From Oscillospiraceae bacterium (GTDB lineage: Bacteria > Bacillota > Clostridia > Oscillospirales > Oscillospiraceae), in assembly GCA_017624715.1 (NCBI GenBank), contig JAGAMN010000031.1:1-45038 (forward strand): a DNA stretch of 45,038 nt. Reading direction: 5' to 3'. Below, one piece after another: positions 7,688 to 15,567 of the stretch. The notes beneath the pieces are model-generated. The model had not been told where the DNA came from, did not search any database, and saw only the letters and a program-made list of their open reading frames with translations. The position numbers and the translations under genes are program-made. Numbering within the stretch: the stretch's first letter is position 1; every line of letters starts with the position of its first letter.

Positions 7688-7901
7688 TGCGGTAGTACCC
7701 CCTTTCGTAGTATCGGGCGGTGAGCTCTGCCAGCTCGTTCATTTGGGTCAGCATGGGGGTCAGCTCAGCGATGCGCCGCTTCAGGTGCCAACGCTCCTCC
7801 GGGTCGTCGGTTTCCCGTAGCTGTTGCCGCAGCTGTCGCAGGCGATTGCGCAGCGGTACGGCAGCGGCTTCGTAGTCCTTGCTCATTTCAAGAAGGGTCA
7901 T
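7668..7901 (-). CDS. Small coiled-coil protein of unknown function
   Basis: A 77-residue protein, almost entirely charged helix: YEAAAVPLRNRLRQLRQQLR and RWHLKRRIAELTPMLTQMNE form heptad-like repeats, ending in an aromatic tail YYERGYYRNGKY. I recognise no enzymatic domain. The ATG at 7901 lies inside the end of the zinc-ribbon gene (14-base overlap) and the stop lies 20 bases inside the next gene, so the three are almost certainly co-translated. It may dimerise with the downstream helix-turn-helix protein, by analogy with phage regulators that fuse a coiled coil to such a domain (inference). Confidence 0.65.
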   Translation of the reverse strand: MTLLEMSKDYEAAAVPLRNRLRQLRQQLRETDDPEERWHLKRRIAELTPMLTQMNELAELTARYYERGYYRNGKYTV

Positions 7902-8031
7902 GGCAGACTGCCTCGCACCGCGGGCAGTACAGACTGGGCTTGTACACCGCACCGCCACATTTGGGGCAGAAGCCAGCCGGTACTGCCGCCTGAGGATCTA
8001 TGTAGAGGGTAGGTTCGATCCTTGGATTCAT
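7888..8031 (-). CDS. 47-residue zinc-ribbon protein
   Basis: A short ORF encoding a protein that starts MNPRIEPTLYIDPQAAVP and carries CPKC and CPRC pairs 13 residues apart (GFCPKCGGAVYKP, YCPRCEAVC), a compact one-zinc ribbon. The start at 8031 has AGAGG nine bases upstream; two nearer ATG codons (in frame) lie too close to the ribosome binding site. It is the first gene after the promoter at 8126-8131 and overlaps the coiled-coil gene. Function unknown; nucleic-acid or protein contact is the usual role of such ribbons. Confidence 0.65.
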   Translation of the reverse strand: MNPRIEPTLYIDPQAAVPAGFCPKCGGAVYKPSLYCPRCEAVCHDPS

Positions 8032-8125
8032 GGGCATCATCCTCTCGTGTAAAAATTAGAATGCATTTTTTGTCGATTTTTTCTGTATTTTTCTCTGATT
8101 TTTACCAGCTATTTCCAGTTTCAAT

Positions 8126-8150
8126 ATTATACTACACGCTCCGTGTATAG
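8126..8150 (-). promoter_or_regulatory. Promoter with operator for the three-gene cassette
   Basis: The minus strand shows a perfect -10, TATAAT (8126-8131), directly abutting a perfect inverted repeat TACACG-CTC-CGTGTA (8133-8147). A protein bound there would block polymerase; the XRE repressor encoded divergently at 8236 is the obvious candidate. The -35 is weak, hinting that activity may depend on repressor release or an activator. Confidence 0.65.
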
Positions 8151-8235
8151 TCCGTCGAAATGTGTAGGACCAAAATTCTCCCAAATCTGCCACGGCATTG
8201 TGATATACTTGTCCCAACGAAAGGAGCGATGTAAT

Positions 8236-8577
8236 ATGCTCGGACCGAGAATTGCCGCATTGCGCCGCAGCGCAGGCCTCAGCCAGGGAGAGCTTGCCCG
8301 GCGGCTGCAGATCAGCCCCAGTGCGGTGGGAATGTATGAACAGGGAAGAAGAGAACCTTCGGCCCAGCTGCTGGTGGCCATAGCCCGGCAGTTCGGGGTG
8401 ACCACGGATTATCTGCTCACCGGAAAGGCCGCCACAGAGCAGGAAGAAGCGGTAGCCCATCAGGCGCTGTTGGACACCCTGCGTACGGCGGATCAACGGC
8501 TGGAAAAGCGGGACAAGCGACCCTTTTCCCGGGAGGAGCTGGCGGTGCTGATGACCGCTATGCTCCTGGAGGCTTGA
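8236..8577 (+). CDS. XRE-family transcriptional repressor
   Basis: A 113-residue DNA-binding protein. Residues 1-65 are a Cro/CI-type helix-turn-helix (RIAALRRSAGLSQGELARRL, then ISPSAVGMYEQGRREPSAQL) ending with the common DYLLTGK linker. The C-terminal 45 residues are helical and probably dimerise; there is no peptidase or metal-binding domain. The ATG at 8236 follows AAAGGAG; an upstream in-frame start at 8143 would place coding sequence across the operator. It is divergent from the zinc-ribbon cassette, which it likely represses (inference). Confidence 0.85.
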   Translation: MLGPRIAALRRSAGLSQGELARRLQISPSAVGMYEQGRREPSAQLLVAIARQFGVTTDYLLTGKAATEQEEAVAHQALLDTLRTADQRLEKRDKRPFSREELAVLMTAMLLEA

Positions 8578-8625
8578 CGGGAGGGCTTCCCTTGGGGTAT
8601 GATGTACCCAAAAGGAGGGAGAACC

Positions 8626-9105
8626 GTGGATCATCGGCAATTTATGGAAGAAGCGCTGGAATTGGCGCGGCAATCGGCTGCGGAGGGAGAAGTGCCCGTA
8701 GGCTGTGTGATCACCTGTAACGGGCAGATCGTAGGCCGGGGCCGGAACCGCCGGGAAACAGAAAAGACCGCCCTGGGTCATGCGGAGATCCAGGCCATCG
8801 AAGAGGCCTGTCGCAACTTGGGCGGCTGGCGGCTTTGGGAATGCACACTGTATGTCACGCTGGAGCCCTGCCCCATGTGTGCCGGCGCTATCATCAATGC
8901 CCGAATCCCGAATGTGGTGTTTGGTGCCTCCGATGATAAGTACGGTGCCTGCGGATCGGTGTGTGATCTGTTTTCTATGGCGTTTAATCACCATCCTACG
9001 GTGGAAAAGGGCGTTCTGGAAGAGGAAGCCGCTGCTTTGATGCAGGAATTTTTCCGGAATTTACGCATGGAGCTGCGCAGTCGCCCCAAGTGGAAACGAC
9101 CCTGA
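8626..9105 (+). CDS. tadA: tRNA-specific adenosine deaminase
   Basis: A 159-residue zinc enzyme that deaminates adenosine 34 to inosine in the anticodon of tRNA-Arg(ACG). Zinc-ligand and proton-shuttle residues are visible as GHAEIQA (His52, Glu54) and LEPCPMCAGAI (Cys82, Cys85). The start is taken as GTG at 8626, seven bases after AAAGGAGGG; ATG codons at 8599/8602 lie upstream of this ribosome binding site and would translate through it. Length is normal. It follows the XRE gene by 48 bases and may share its transcript. Confidence 0.95.
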   Translation: MDHRQFMEEALELARQSAAEGEVPVGCVITCNGQIVGRGRNRRETEKTALGHAEIQAIEEACRNLGGWRLWECTLYVTLEPCPMCAGAIINARIPNVVFGASDDKYGACGSVCDLFSMAFNHHPTVEKGVLEEEAAALMQEFFRNLRMELRSRPKWKRP

Positions 9106-9136
9106 AAATAGCGATGTCATTCAGTTAAGAAACCGT

Positions 9137-9244
9137 GTCATTCTGAGCGACCCCGAGGGAACCGAGGGGGAGCCGAAGAATCCGTAATCCGCAACAAGGA
9201 ACGGATCCTTCGACTTCAGGCTTGCGCCCTGCGCTCAGGATGAC
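9137..9244. repeat. Palindromic intergenic element, GTCATTCTGAGCG family, copy 2
   Basis: A 108-bp copy of the element at 6775-6877: ends GTCATTCTGAGCG / CGCTCAGGATGAC, inner GAAGAATCCG / CGGATCCTTCG. Only the inner spacer differs. It separates tadA from spoIIP. The remaining 9245-9340 shows no clear promoter for the vegetative sigma factor. Confidence 0.85.
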
Positions 9245-9340
9245 CTATGAACGGAATGACTTTGCCAAAAATGTGGGCGCTTTCTTCCGACAATTTATGC
9301 GCATAGCGACAGAACTCGACATTTTTTCGGGAGGAAGCCC

Positions 9341-10336
9341 ATGGATTATCAACGGCAAGCCCTGAAGATCGGCGCGGCGGCCATCGCCTTTGCGGTTCTT
9401 CTGCGGCTTTTTGGATTCGCATTTTCTGCCGCCCGGGACATGTTTCAGGAAACGCAATGGCTGTCCCTGGCGGTTTTTTTACAAACCGGTCGGGTGGTGC
9501 GCTACCCCCAAGTGGTGCAGCCCCAGCCGGAAGAAACAGAGCCCTCCGAACCCCAGCCCACTGTGCCAGAGGCGGAGCTTCCGGCGTTTTCTGAGGGGGA
9601 TTTGGCATCGGTAGGGCTGATCAATGACAGCGGCTACAAGGTAGACTTAAAACCGCTTCTGACCTCGGCGCTAAGCTGGGACTTGACCGACGGACAGCCT
9701 GCGGTACTGATCCTGCACACCCATGCAACGGAAAGCTATACACCCACCCAGGGGGCGCAGTATGAAGCCTCCGGTGATTACCGCACTCTGGATACACATT
9801 ATAATATGGTATCCATAGGAGAAGAGGTGGCTAGGATCCTGCGGGAAGGGGGCGTGGAAGTGATCCACGACAAATCCTTTCACGATTATCCGTCCTACAA
9901 CGGCTCATATAACGATGCCAGAAAAACCATTGCCCGGTATTTGGAAGACTATCCTTCCATTCGCATGGTACTGGATATCCACCGGGATGCGGCGGCTATG
10001 AGTAATGGCGGCCAGCTGAACACCTCCGCTACGGTAGGCGGTCAGCCATCGGCGCAGATCATGGTGGTGATCGGCACCGATGCTACCGGGAATCACCATC
10101 CCAACTGGCGGGAGAATTTGTCCCTGGCGCTGAAACTGTCTGCCCAACTGGAACGGGAAAACCCGGGCATTACCCGGCCCATCCATCTGCGGCCGGAGCG
10201 GTTTAATATGGACATGACCCCCGGAAGCCTCTTGATAGAGGTTGGTGCGGCAGGGGATACCCATGCAGAAGCCATGTTGGCGGCCAATGCCCTGGCCCGG
10301 TCGGTACTGGCTTTGGCCAGGGGGACATCACAGTAG
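9341..10336 (+). CDS. spoIIP: Stage II sporulation protein P
   Basis: A 331-residue membrane-anchored peptidoglycan amidase/endopeptidase that, with SpoIID and SpoIIM, thins septal wall and drives forespore engulfment. A single N-terminal anchor spans about 9-30; a Pro/Glu-rich linker (55-80) leads to the catalytic domain with LILHTHATESY (His126, His128) and VLDIHRDA (His214), the zinc-site motifs of SpoIIP. The start has GGGAGG upstream. In Bacillus it is made under sigma-E; I could not recognise that promoter here. The gene is strong evidence for a spore-former. Its last bases overlap the convergent DUF4363 gene. Confidence 0.95.
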   Translation: MDYQRQALKIGAAAIAFAVLLRLFGFAFSAARDMFQETQWLSLAVFLQTGRVVRYPQVVQPQPEETEPSEPQPTVPEAELPAFSEGDLASVGLINDSGYKVDLKPLLTSALSWDLTDGQPAVLILHTHATESYTPTQGAQYEASGDYRTLDTHYNMVSIGEEVARILREGGVEVIHDKSFHDYPSYNGSYNDARKTIARYLEDYPSIRMVLDIHRDAAAMSNGGQLNTSATVGGQPSAQIMVVIGTDATGNHHPNWRENLSLALKLSAQLERENPGITRPIHLRPERFNMDMTPGSLLIEVGAAGDTHAEAMLAANALARSVLALARGTSQ

Positions 10337-10705
10337 ATTCCACCAGTAGGGGCTGTGGCTTTCTTCCAGCATATTGCAGATATTGGCGATGCGCAGGCAC
10401 ACCGCGGCGAATTCCTCGGTATCTTCGTTGCTTTGGCACAGAGATAACTGGTCAAACAGACTTTCGATTTCTTCCAGCGGCTCGTGATCGACCAAAGCGG
10501 CGATCCAGTGCTGGTGCTGTGTCCAGGACGCGCTTGCGGATTCGGCCAGGGAAGTTGCGCCCTGCCAATCGGTTTTACACAGGCCCGCCGCTTTTTCCAA
10601 TCGGTTGGCAAGATCACCGTGAACATGCTGCATGACCATGGCGGCACCGATGCCGATGCCCAAAAGCACCGCTAAAACGGCGATGCCTGCCCATAGCTTT
10701 TTCAT
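10328..10705 (-). CDS. DUF4363-like membrane-anchored protein
   Basis: A 125-residue protein with an N-terminal transmembrane helix (LWAGIAVLAVLLGIGIGAAM) and a helical outer domain with WTQHQHWIAALVDHEPLEEI, typical of the DUF4363 proteins found beside yetF (DUF421) genes in Clostridia. Function is unknown. The ATG at 10705 overlaps the yetF stop (ATGA), showing coupling. Its 3' end overlaps spoIIP by nine bases on the other strand, so the two transcripts are partly complementary. Confidence 0.75.
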   Translation of the reverse strand: MKKLWAGIAVLAVLLGIGIGAAMVMQHVHGDLANRLEKAAGLCKTDWQGATSLAESASASWTQHQHWIAALVDHEPLEEIESLFDQLSLCQSNEDTEEFAAVCLRIANICNMLEESHSPYWWNLL

Positions 10706-11379
10706 TTGGCGGTCTCCTTTCGCAGAAAGTAGATGTGATCGCCTCTGTCGACTGTCAAAAGCCAGGTTTCGGCAACGGTTGCCTCCTGTTGCTGCAAAAC
10801 CTTGTCGAGCCATGCCCGGTCTTTGCCGGCAACAGCCAAATTATGGGGATATACCTGCCCGTCGCCGATGATGGTGATGGGCAGGTATTGCTTTTCTACG
10901 GAAATGGATGCTTCCTTGGCGGTGGCGGGCCGGTGCTGAGGGTAGGGGAAGACGGATAAATTGCCGTCCGTCTCCAAAATGGCAAACTGGACAGTGTTTA
11001 GATCCAGAATGTCCTTTTCCCGGAGGTGGCCGGTGAGTTCGTCCAGGGTCACCCGGGTGCGGCGCAGGTTTTCCTGGAGTATGTGGCCGTTTTCGATGAG
11101 GATCACCGGCTTGCCGCAAAGCAGACGGCGAAAACGGATGCTGGCCATGGAAAGGGCAGTGAGGATAAATTCTACCCCTAAAATGGTGATCATAGGCACA
11201 AGACCGGAATGCAAAGGTACGCCCTCATCCTGCATGGGGATAGAGGCTAAATTGGCTACCAGCATGGTGACCACAAATTCCGAAGCCTCCATTTGTCCGA
11301 TTTGCCGTTTACCCATGAGCCGAATGATGGCGATCAGCACCAAATACAGCACGATGGTACGGATATAGGATAGAAGCAC
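10702..11379 (-). CDS. DUF421 (YetF/YrbG-like) membrane protein
   Basis: A 225-residue protein with an N-terminal membrane part of three helices (LSYIRTIVLYLVLIAIIRLM, the ASEFVVTMLVANLASIP segment, and VPMITILGVEFILTALSM) and a cytoplasmic C-terminal YetF domain of two tandem folds (LRRTRVTLDELTGHLREKDI; NLSVFPYPQHRPAT). The family occurs widely in spore-formers; some members are linked to spore membrane proteins, but activity is not known. The start is a GTG at 11379 preceded by GGGGAG. It is coupled to the DUF4363 gene. Confidence 0.85.
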   Translation of the reverse strand: MLLSYIRTIVLYLVLIAIIRLMGKRQIGQMEASEFVVTMLVANLASIPMQDEGVPLHSGLVPMITILGVEFILTALSMASIRFRRLLCGKPVILIENGHILQENLRRTRVTLDELTGHLREKDILDLNTVQFAILETDGNLSVFPYPQHRPATAKEASISVEKQYLPITIIGDGQVYPHNLAVAGKDRAWLDKVLQQQEATVAETWLLTVDRGDHIYFLRKETAK

Positions 11380-11691
11380 AAAATCTCCCCTTTGGCGTTT
11401 TTGTTAGGATTGCCCAAAAATGGGAGTCTATACAAAAGCTGGCTGTGCCGGTGACGATACATTAATATAATATAGAAAAACGACAAAATTCCGGTTTGTC
11501 CGCCACTGGCAAACATGCTGATAAGGAACCCCGGGGGTTTCGTTGTAGCAGAAAGATTGTGTTTCCTTGTGTGGACGGTTGTTTTTCTTGGGTGGAATTG
11601 GCAAATTGTTAAATTTCTATTGCGAACTGCCCAAAAACAGAGGTAATCGAGGAGGATGTTTGGGTAAATCGTATAAAAAATTAAAAAGAAA

Positions 11692-11720
11692 TTGACATTG
11701 ATACCGCAAAAGGGTAAAAT
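11692..11720 (+). promoter_or_regulatory. Promoter of the opp operon
   Basis: TTGACA (11692-11697), exact 17-bp spacer, TAAAAT (11715-11720), leaving a leader of about 68 bases to oppA. Upstream 11380-11691 holds no gene I can support; it is AT-rich on its right side and contains the short palindrome AACCCCGGGGGTT near 11527. No binding site of a known regulator is evident. Confidence 0.85.
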
Positions 11721-11795
11721 ATACCCATGTTTATCCACCCGGGTTGGGCAATTGTCCACCGTGTGCGTAAATAAAATGTTTAGGAGGAAAAGAAA

Positions 11796-14249
11796 ATGAA
11801 GAAGATTCTCGCAATCGTTCTGGCAGTCATGATGATCATGACCGTTTTTGCTGGCTGCCAGGAACAGCAGGCTTCCGGTGCTATCACCTACACTTATAAC
11901 TATGCTATGAGTGAGTTCCCCACCGTTTGGAGCCCCCACACCTACCAGACTGCTACTGACGGTGAAATTACCGACTACATCAGCACTGGTTTCTACGCAT
12001 TCGACTACAACGAGACTAAGGATGGCTACAAGGTCGTGCCTCACATGACCACCGACGAGCATCCCGTTGACGTTACTTCTCAGTACGTTGGCAAGTACGG
12101 TGTTGCTGAAGGCGACAAGGCTAAGGTTTACATCATCAACCTGCGCGACGACCTGAAGTGGGAAGACGGCAGCAAGATCACTGCTCACGACTTTGTTGAG
12201 TCCGCTAAGCTGCTGCTGAACCCCGAGGCTGACAACTACCGCGCTGACTCCCTGTACTCCGGCAACATGATCATCGTCAATGCCATGCTGTACGCAAAGC
12301 AGGGCTCCTTCGTTGAGAAGCAGGACAACAACCTGTCTCCCGTTCGTTGGACTCTGGCTGACTTCACCAAGGGCGAGGACGGCATCTACCGCACTCCTCA
12401 GGGTGAGAAGGTCTACATCGGTACCAACATCGCTCTGGACTGGCTGGGCGGCGACCACCTGGCCGATTACGTCAACGATTACGGTGCTGCTTACTTCGAT
12501 ACCACCACTTGGGCTGACCTGACCGCTAAGGAAGAGGTCTTCACCAAGAACGACAAGGACGAAGTCACCTCCGCCGGTGTTCCCCTGACTGATGAGAACC
12601 TGGCTCTGTTCGTTCCCGTTATCGCTAACAACCCCAACTGGGGCGAGTCCGCTGACAACGCACCTGACTACTTCGTTTACGACTACACCTACGGCGATAT
12701 GAAGTGGGAAGATGTCGGTGTCTTTGCTCTGGATGACACCAAGCTGTGCATCGCTCTGGAGTCCGAGCTGGAAGGCTTCTACCTGAAGTACTCCCTGACT
12801 TCCTCCTGGCTGGTTCACGTTCCCACCTACAAGGCATGTGAGTCCACTGTTGACGGTGTTTACACCAACACCTACTGCACCACCGCTGACAACACCATGT
12901 CCTACGGTCCTTACAAGCTGACCTACTTCGAGAAGGATAAGCAGTTCAAGCTGACCAAGAACGAGCACTACTTCGACCTGTCCGAGGGTACCTACCAGAC
13001 CACCGACATCGTCGTTGACCACATCAAGGAAGCTTCCGGCCGTCTGGAAGCCTTCAACAAGGGCCTGCTGGACAGCTATGGCCTGACCAAGGAAGACATG
13101 GAAGACTACTCCCTGTCTGACCACTGCTACTACTCCACCGGCGACTCCACCTTCGCTATGACCTTCAACCCCGACTTCGATGCTCTGAAGACTGCTCAGG
13201 CTAACGCCGGCGAGAATGTCAACAAGACCATTCTGACTCTGATCGAGTTCCGTCAGGCTATGTCCTTCGCTATGGACCGCGCTAAGTTCTGCCTGGCTAC
13301 CTCTCCTCTGAATGCTCCCGCATTCGGTCTGTACTCCTCCCTGATCGTTTCCGATCCCGAGGCTGGTACTGCTTACCGCACCACCGATGTCGCTAAGAAC
13401 GTTCTGGCTCAGTTCTGGGGCGTTGCTAACGAGTACGGCGAAGGCAAGCTGTATGCAAACATCGACGAGGCTATCGCTTCCATCACCGGTTACAACCTGA
13501 CCAAGGCTAAGCAGCTGTTCGATGCCGCTTACGACAAGGCCATCCAGCAGGGTCTGATGGATGCTGACGACAAGGTCGTTATCATGGTTGGTACTCCCAA
13601 CAACACCTCCACCTTCTACAACAACGGTTACGAGTTCATCGTGAACAACTACACCGAGGCTGTTAAGGGCACCAAGCTGGAAGGCAAGCTGGAGTTCACC
13701 CGTGACGACACCCTGGGCAATGCTTTCTCCGATGCTCTGAAGAACAACACCGTCGACATGCTGTTCGGCGTGGGCTGGACCGGTTCCGCTCTGGATCCCT
13801 ACGGCCTGATGGAAGCTTACGTTAAGCCTTCCTACCAGTACGACGATTCCACCGACTTCACCAAGATCAACTGCACCATCAAGATCAACGGCGTTGACTA
13901 CACCACCAACGTGTGGAACTGGTACGAGATCATGGCTGGCAAGAAGCACACCATCACTGCTGCTGACGGCTCTTCCATCGAGTTCTCCTGCGGTACTGCT
14001 GACAACAACCCCGAGGTTCGTCTGGAGATCCTGGGCGCTCTGGAAGGCGCAGTTCTGCTGAACTACAACTTCGTGCCTCTGATGGACGACGCTGGCGCTA
14101 ACCTGAAGGGTATGCAGGTCAACTACTACACTGAGAATTACATCTTCGGTATGGGCTTCGGTGGCCTGAAGTACTACACCTACAACTACACCGATGCTGA
14201 GTGGACTTCCTATGTTAACGCACAGGACGGCACCCTGAACTACAAGTAA
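11796..14249 (+). CDS. oppA: Oligopeptide ABC transporter substrate-binding lipoprotein (enlarged)
   Basis: An 817-residue extracytoplasmic solute-binding protein of the peptide (SBP_bac_5) family. The signal peptide ends in a lipobox VFAGC (Cys21), so it is tethered to the membrane. The family's early motif region (LRDDLKWEDGSKITAHDFVE, about 113-132) and the later FRQAMSFAMDR block are clear. At 817 residues it is 200-250 longer than typical OppA; extra aromatic and Asp/Asn-rich segments lie between these blocks. GGAGG precedes the ATG. Codon use (GCT, GTT, CGT, CTG) is that of a highly expressed gene and differs from the housekeeping genes to its left. Confidence 0.93.
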   Translation: MKKILAIVLAVMMIMTVFAGCQEQQASGAITYTYNYAMSEFPTVWSPHTYQTATDGEITDYISTGFYAFDYNETKDGYKVVPHMTTDEHPVDVTSQYVGKYGVAEGDKAKVYIINLRDDLKWEDGSKITAHDFVESAKLLLNPEADNYRADSLYSGNMIIVNAMLYAKQGSFVEKQDNNLSPVRWTLADFTKGEDGIYRTPQGEKVYIGTNIALDWLGGDHLADYVNDYGAAYFDTTTWADLTAKEEVFTKNDKDEVTSAGVPLTDENLALFVPVIANNPNWGESADNAPDYFVYDYTYGDMKWEDVGVFALDDTKLCIALESELEGFYLKYSLTSSWLVHVPTYKACESTVDGVYTNTYCTTADNTMSYGPYKLTYFEKDKQFKLTKNEHYFDLSEGTYQTTDIVVDHIKEASGRLEAFNKGLLDSYGLTKEDMEDYSLSDHCYYSTGDSTFAMTFNPDFDALKTAQANAGENVNKTILTLIEFRQAMSFAMDRAKFCLATSPLNAPAFGLYSSLIVSDPEAGTAYRTTDVAKNVLAQFWGVANEYGEGKLYANIDEAIASITGYNLTKAKQLFDAAYDKAIQQGLMDADDKVVIMVGTPNNTSTFYNNGYEFIVNNYTEAVKGTKLEGKLEFTRDDTLGNAFSDALKNNTVDMLFGVGWTGSALDPYGLMEAYVKPSYQYDDSTDFTKINCTIKINGVDYTTNVWNWYEIMAGKKHTITAADGSSIEFSCGTADNNPEVRLEILGALEGAVLLNYNFVPLMDDAGANLKGMQVNYYTENYIFGMGFGGLKYYTYNYTDAEWTSYVNAQDGTLNYK

Positions 14250-14282
14250 TCGGTAGTTAGCTGAATAATTCCCAATACAAAG

Positions 14283-14314
14283 TCTGGAACAGGGGCTTTT
14301 GCCCCTGTTCCAGA
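14283..14314 (+). terminator. Strong hairpin after oppA (partial terminator or 3' stabiliser)
   Basis: TCTGGAACAGGGGC-TTTT-GCCCCTGTTCCAGA, a perfect 14-bp stem with a 4-base loop, 33 bases after the oppA stop. No U-run follows, so it is more likely a block to 3' exonucleases that raises binding-protein mRNA above permease mRNA, as in many opp operons, than a full terminator. Confidence 0.7.
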
Positions 14315-14589
14315 TACTGCGCTTATTATAGTTTTCTCTGGACATACTAATCCTGCCGAAAAGAGGGCATTTGCCCCCGGCCAGGCAGGCGATCCGGCCC
14401 GAAAATTGCAATTTTCGGGCATCATGAGACCGGTCGTCGTGGCAGGCGCATTTTGCGTCATGCCGAAAAGTGCTTCTGCCACGGCTACTGTTCTCTGGCT
14501 TTCCCAAAGGAGAGCGGGACGGGGCATAAACTGCCGAAAGGCGGTTTCCGGCCGGAACTAAAGAATCTCTTGTAAGGAGGAAAAATACT
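14315..14589 (+). other. Structured spacer between oppA and oppB
   Basis: No gene is supported here. It contains a perfect 22-bp palindrome CCCGAAAATTG/CAATTTTCGGG (14398-14419), the hairpin-prone GCCGAAAGGCGGTTTCCGGCCGG near 14533-14555 and AGAGGGCATTTGCCCCC near 14362. Base composition is richer in GC than the opp genes. The end carries the oppB ribosome binding site TAAGGAGG. I see no vegetative promoter. Confidence 0.5.
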
Positions 14590-15567
14590 ATGTATACGCT
14601 GAAATATACAGCAAAGCGTTTACTGTTTATGATCTTCACCTTCCTGATTATCATTTCTGCATGCTTTATCCTGGTTCGCTTGCTGCCGAATGTGCCTGCA
14701 CAGCAGTTTGGCAAAGATATGGACCTGGTCTTAAAGAGCCGCTATCGCCAGGGCTTGGTGGATGAGAAGGGTAACGAAATCCCGCTTCTGGTGCAGTACT
14801 TTAACTTCTTCCGGAAAACGCTGATCGGTGGCGACTGGGGTATCAGCGAGAAGCTGTACTTCGGCCAGGACTGCTTTGGTGTGTTCCTGGAAAAGCTACC
14901 CAACACCATCCTGGTCAACGCATATTCTTCCTTGCTGGCAGTGCCTCTGGGCCTGATGCTGGGTATTTATGCCGCTCTGAAGAAGAACAAGTGGCAGGAC
15001 CACGCAATCTCCACCGGTGTTATGATTTTGGTTTCCGTGCCCAGCTATGTGTACGCCTTCCTGATCCAGTACTACCTGTGCTATAAGCTGGACCTGTTCC
15101 CCCTGCATATGCGCGGCGGCGGTGAATACTTCACCTGGGCAACCTTCAGAAGTATGCTGCCCGCGGTGATCTCCCTGTCCTTGAGCTCCATTGCCGGTTA
15201 TGCACGTTTCACCCGTGCGGAGCTGACTGAGGTGTTGACCAGCGATTATCTGCTGCTGGCAAGAACCAAGGGTCTGACCCGTGCGCAGACCACCACTCGC
15301 CACGCGCTGCGTAATGCCATGGTGCCCATCTTCCCCTCCATTTTGACGGAGGTCATTGCGGTGCTCAGCGGCAGCTTGATCATTGAGAGTATTTTCGAGG
15401 TTCCCGGTGTGGGTCCTCTGTACACGGAATCCATTACCACTCTGGACTATAACTTCTTCCTGCTGCTGTCTGCGTTCTATACGCTGATCGGCTTGACTGC
15501 AGGTATCGTTATGGACTTGAGCTACGGTGTTATCGATCCGAGAATCAGAATGGGGTCTAAGAAATGA
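14590..15567 (+). CDS. oppB: Oligopeptide ABC transporter permease OppB
   Basis: A 325-residue inner-membrane permease with six predicted helices. The N-terminal helix (LLFMIFTFLIIISACFILVR) is followed by the outer GDWGIS loop characteristic of OppB/DppB, and the cytoplasmic EAA loop lies near 210-235 (ARTKGLTRAQTTTRHALRNA). ESIFEVPGVGPLYTESI is the usual late motif. Length is normal, in contrast to its partners. The stop overlaps the oppC start. Confidence 0.95.
   Translation: MYTLKYTAKRLLFMIFTFLIIISACFILVRLLPNVPAQQFGKDMDLVLKSRYRQGLVDEKGNEIPLLVQYFNFFRKTLIGGDWGISEKLYFGQDCFGVFLEKLPNTILVNAYSSLLAVPLGLMLGIYAALKKNKWQDHAISTGVMILVSVPSYVYAFLIQYYLCYKLDLFPLHMRGGGEYFTWATFRSMLPAVISLSLSSIAGYARFTRAELTEVLTSDYLLLARTKGLTRAQTTTRHALRNAMVPIFPSILTEVIAVLSGSLIIESIFEVPGVGPLYTESITTLDYNFFLLLSAFYTLIGLTAGIVMDLSYGVIDPRIRMGSKK

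Noticed and set aside
8056-8994. 312-codon minus-strand frame over the XRE and tadA genes
   Set aside because: Overlaps two firmly identified plus-strand genes and shows no domain or ribosome binding site.
11334-14714. 1126-codon open frame on the minus strand, antisense to oppA
   Set aside because: It mirrors oppA codon bias, has low-complexity Val/Gly/Leu composition, no ribosome binding site or known domain, and runs through the opp promoter and oppA hairpin.
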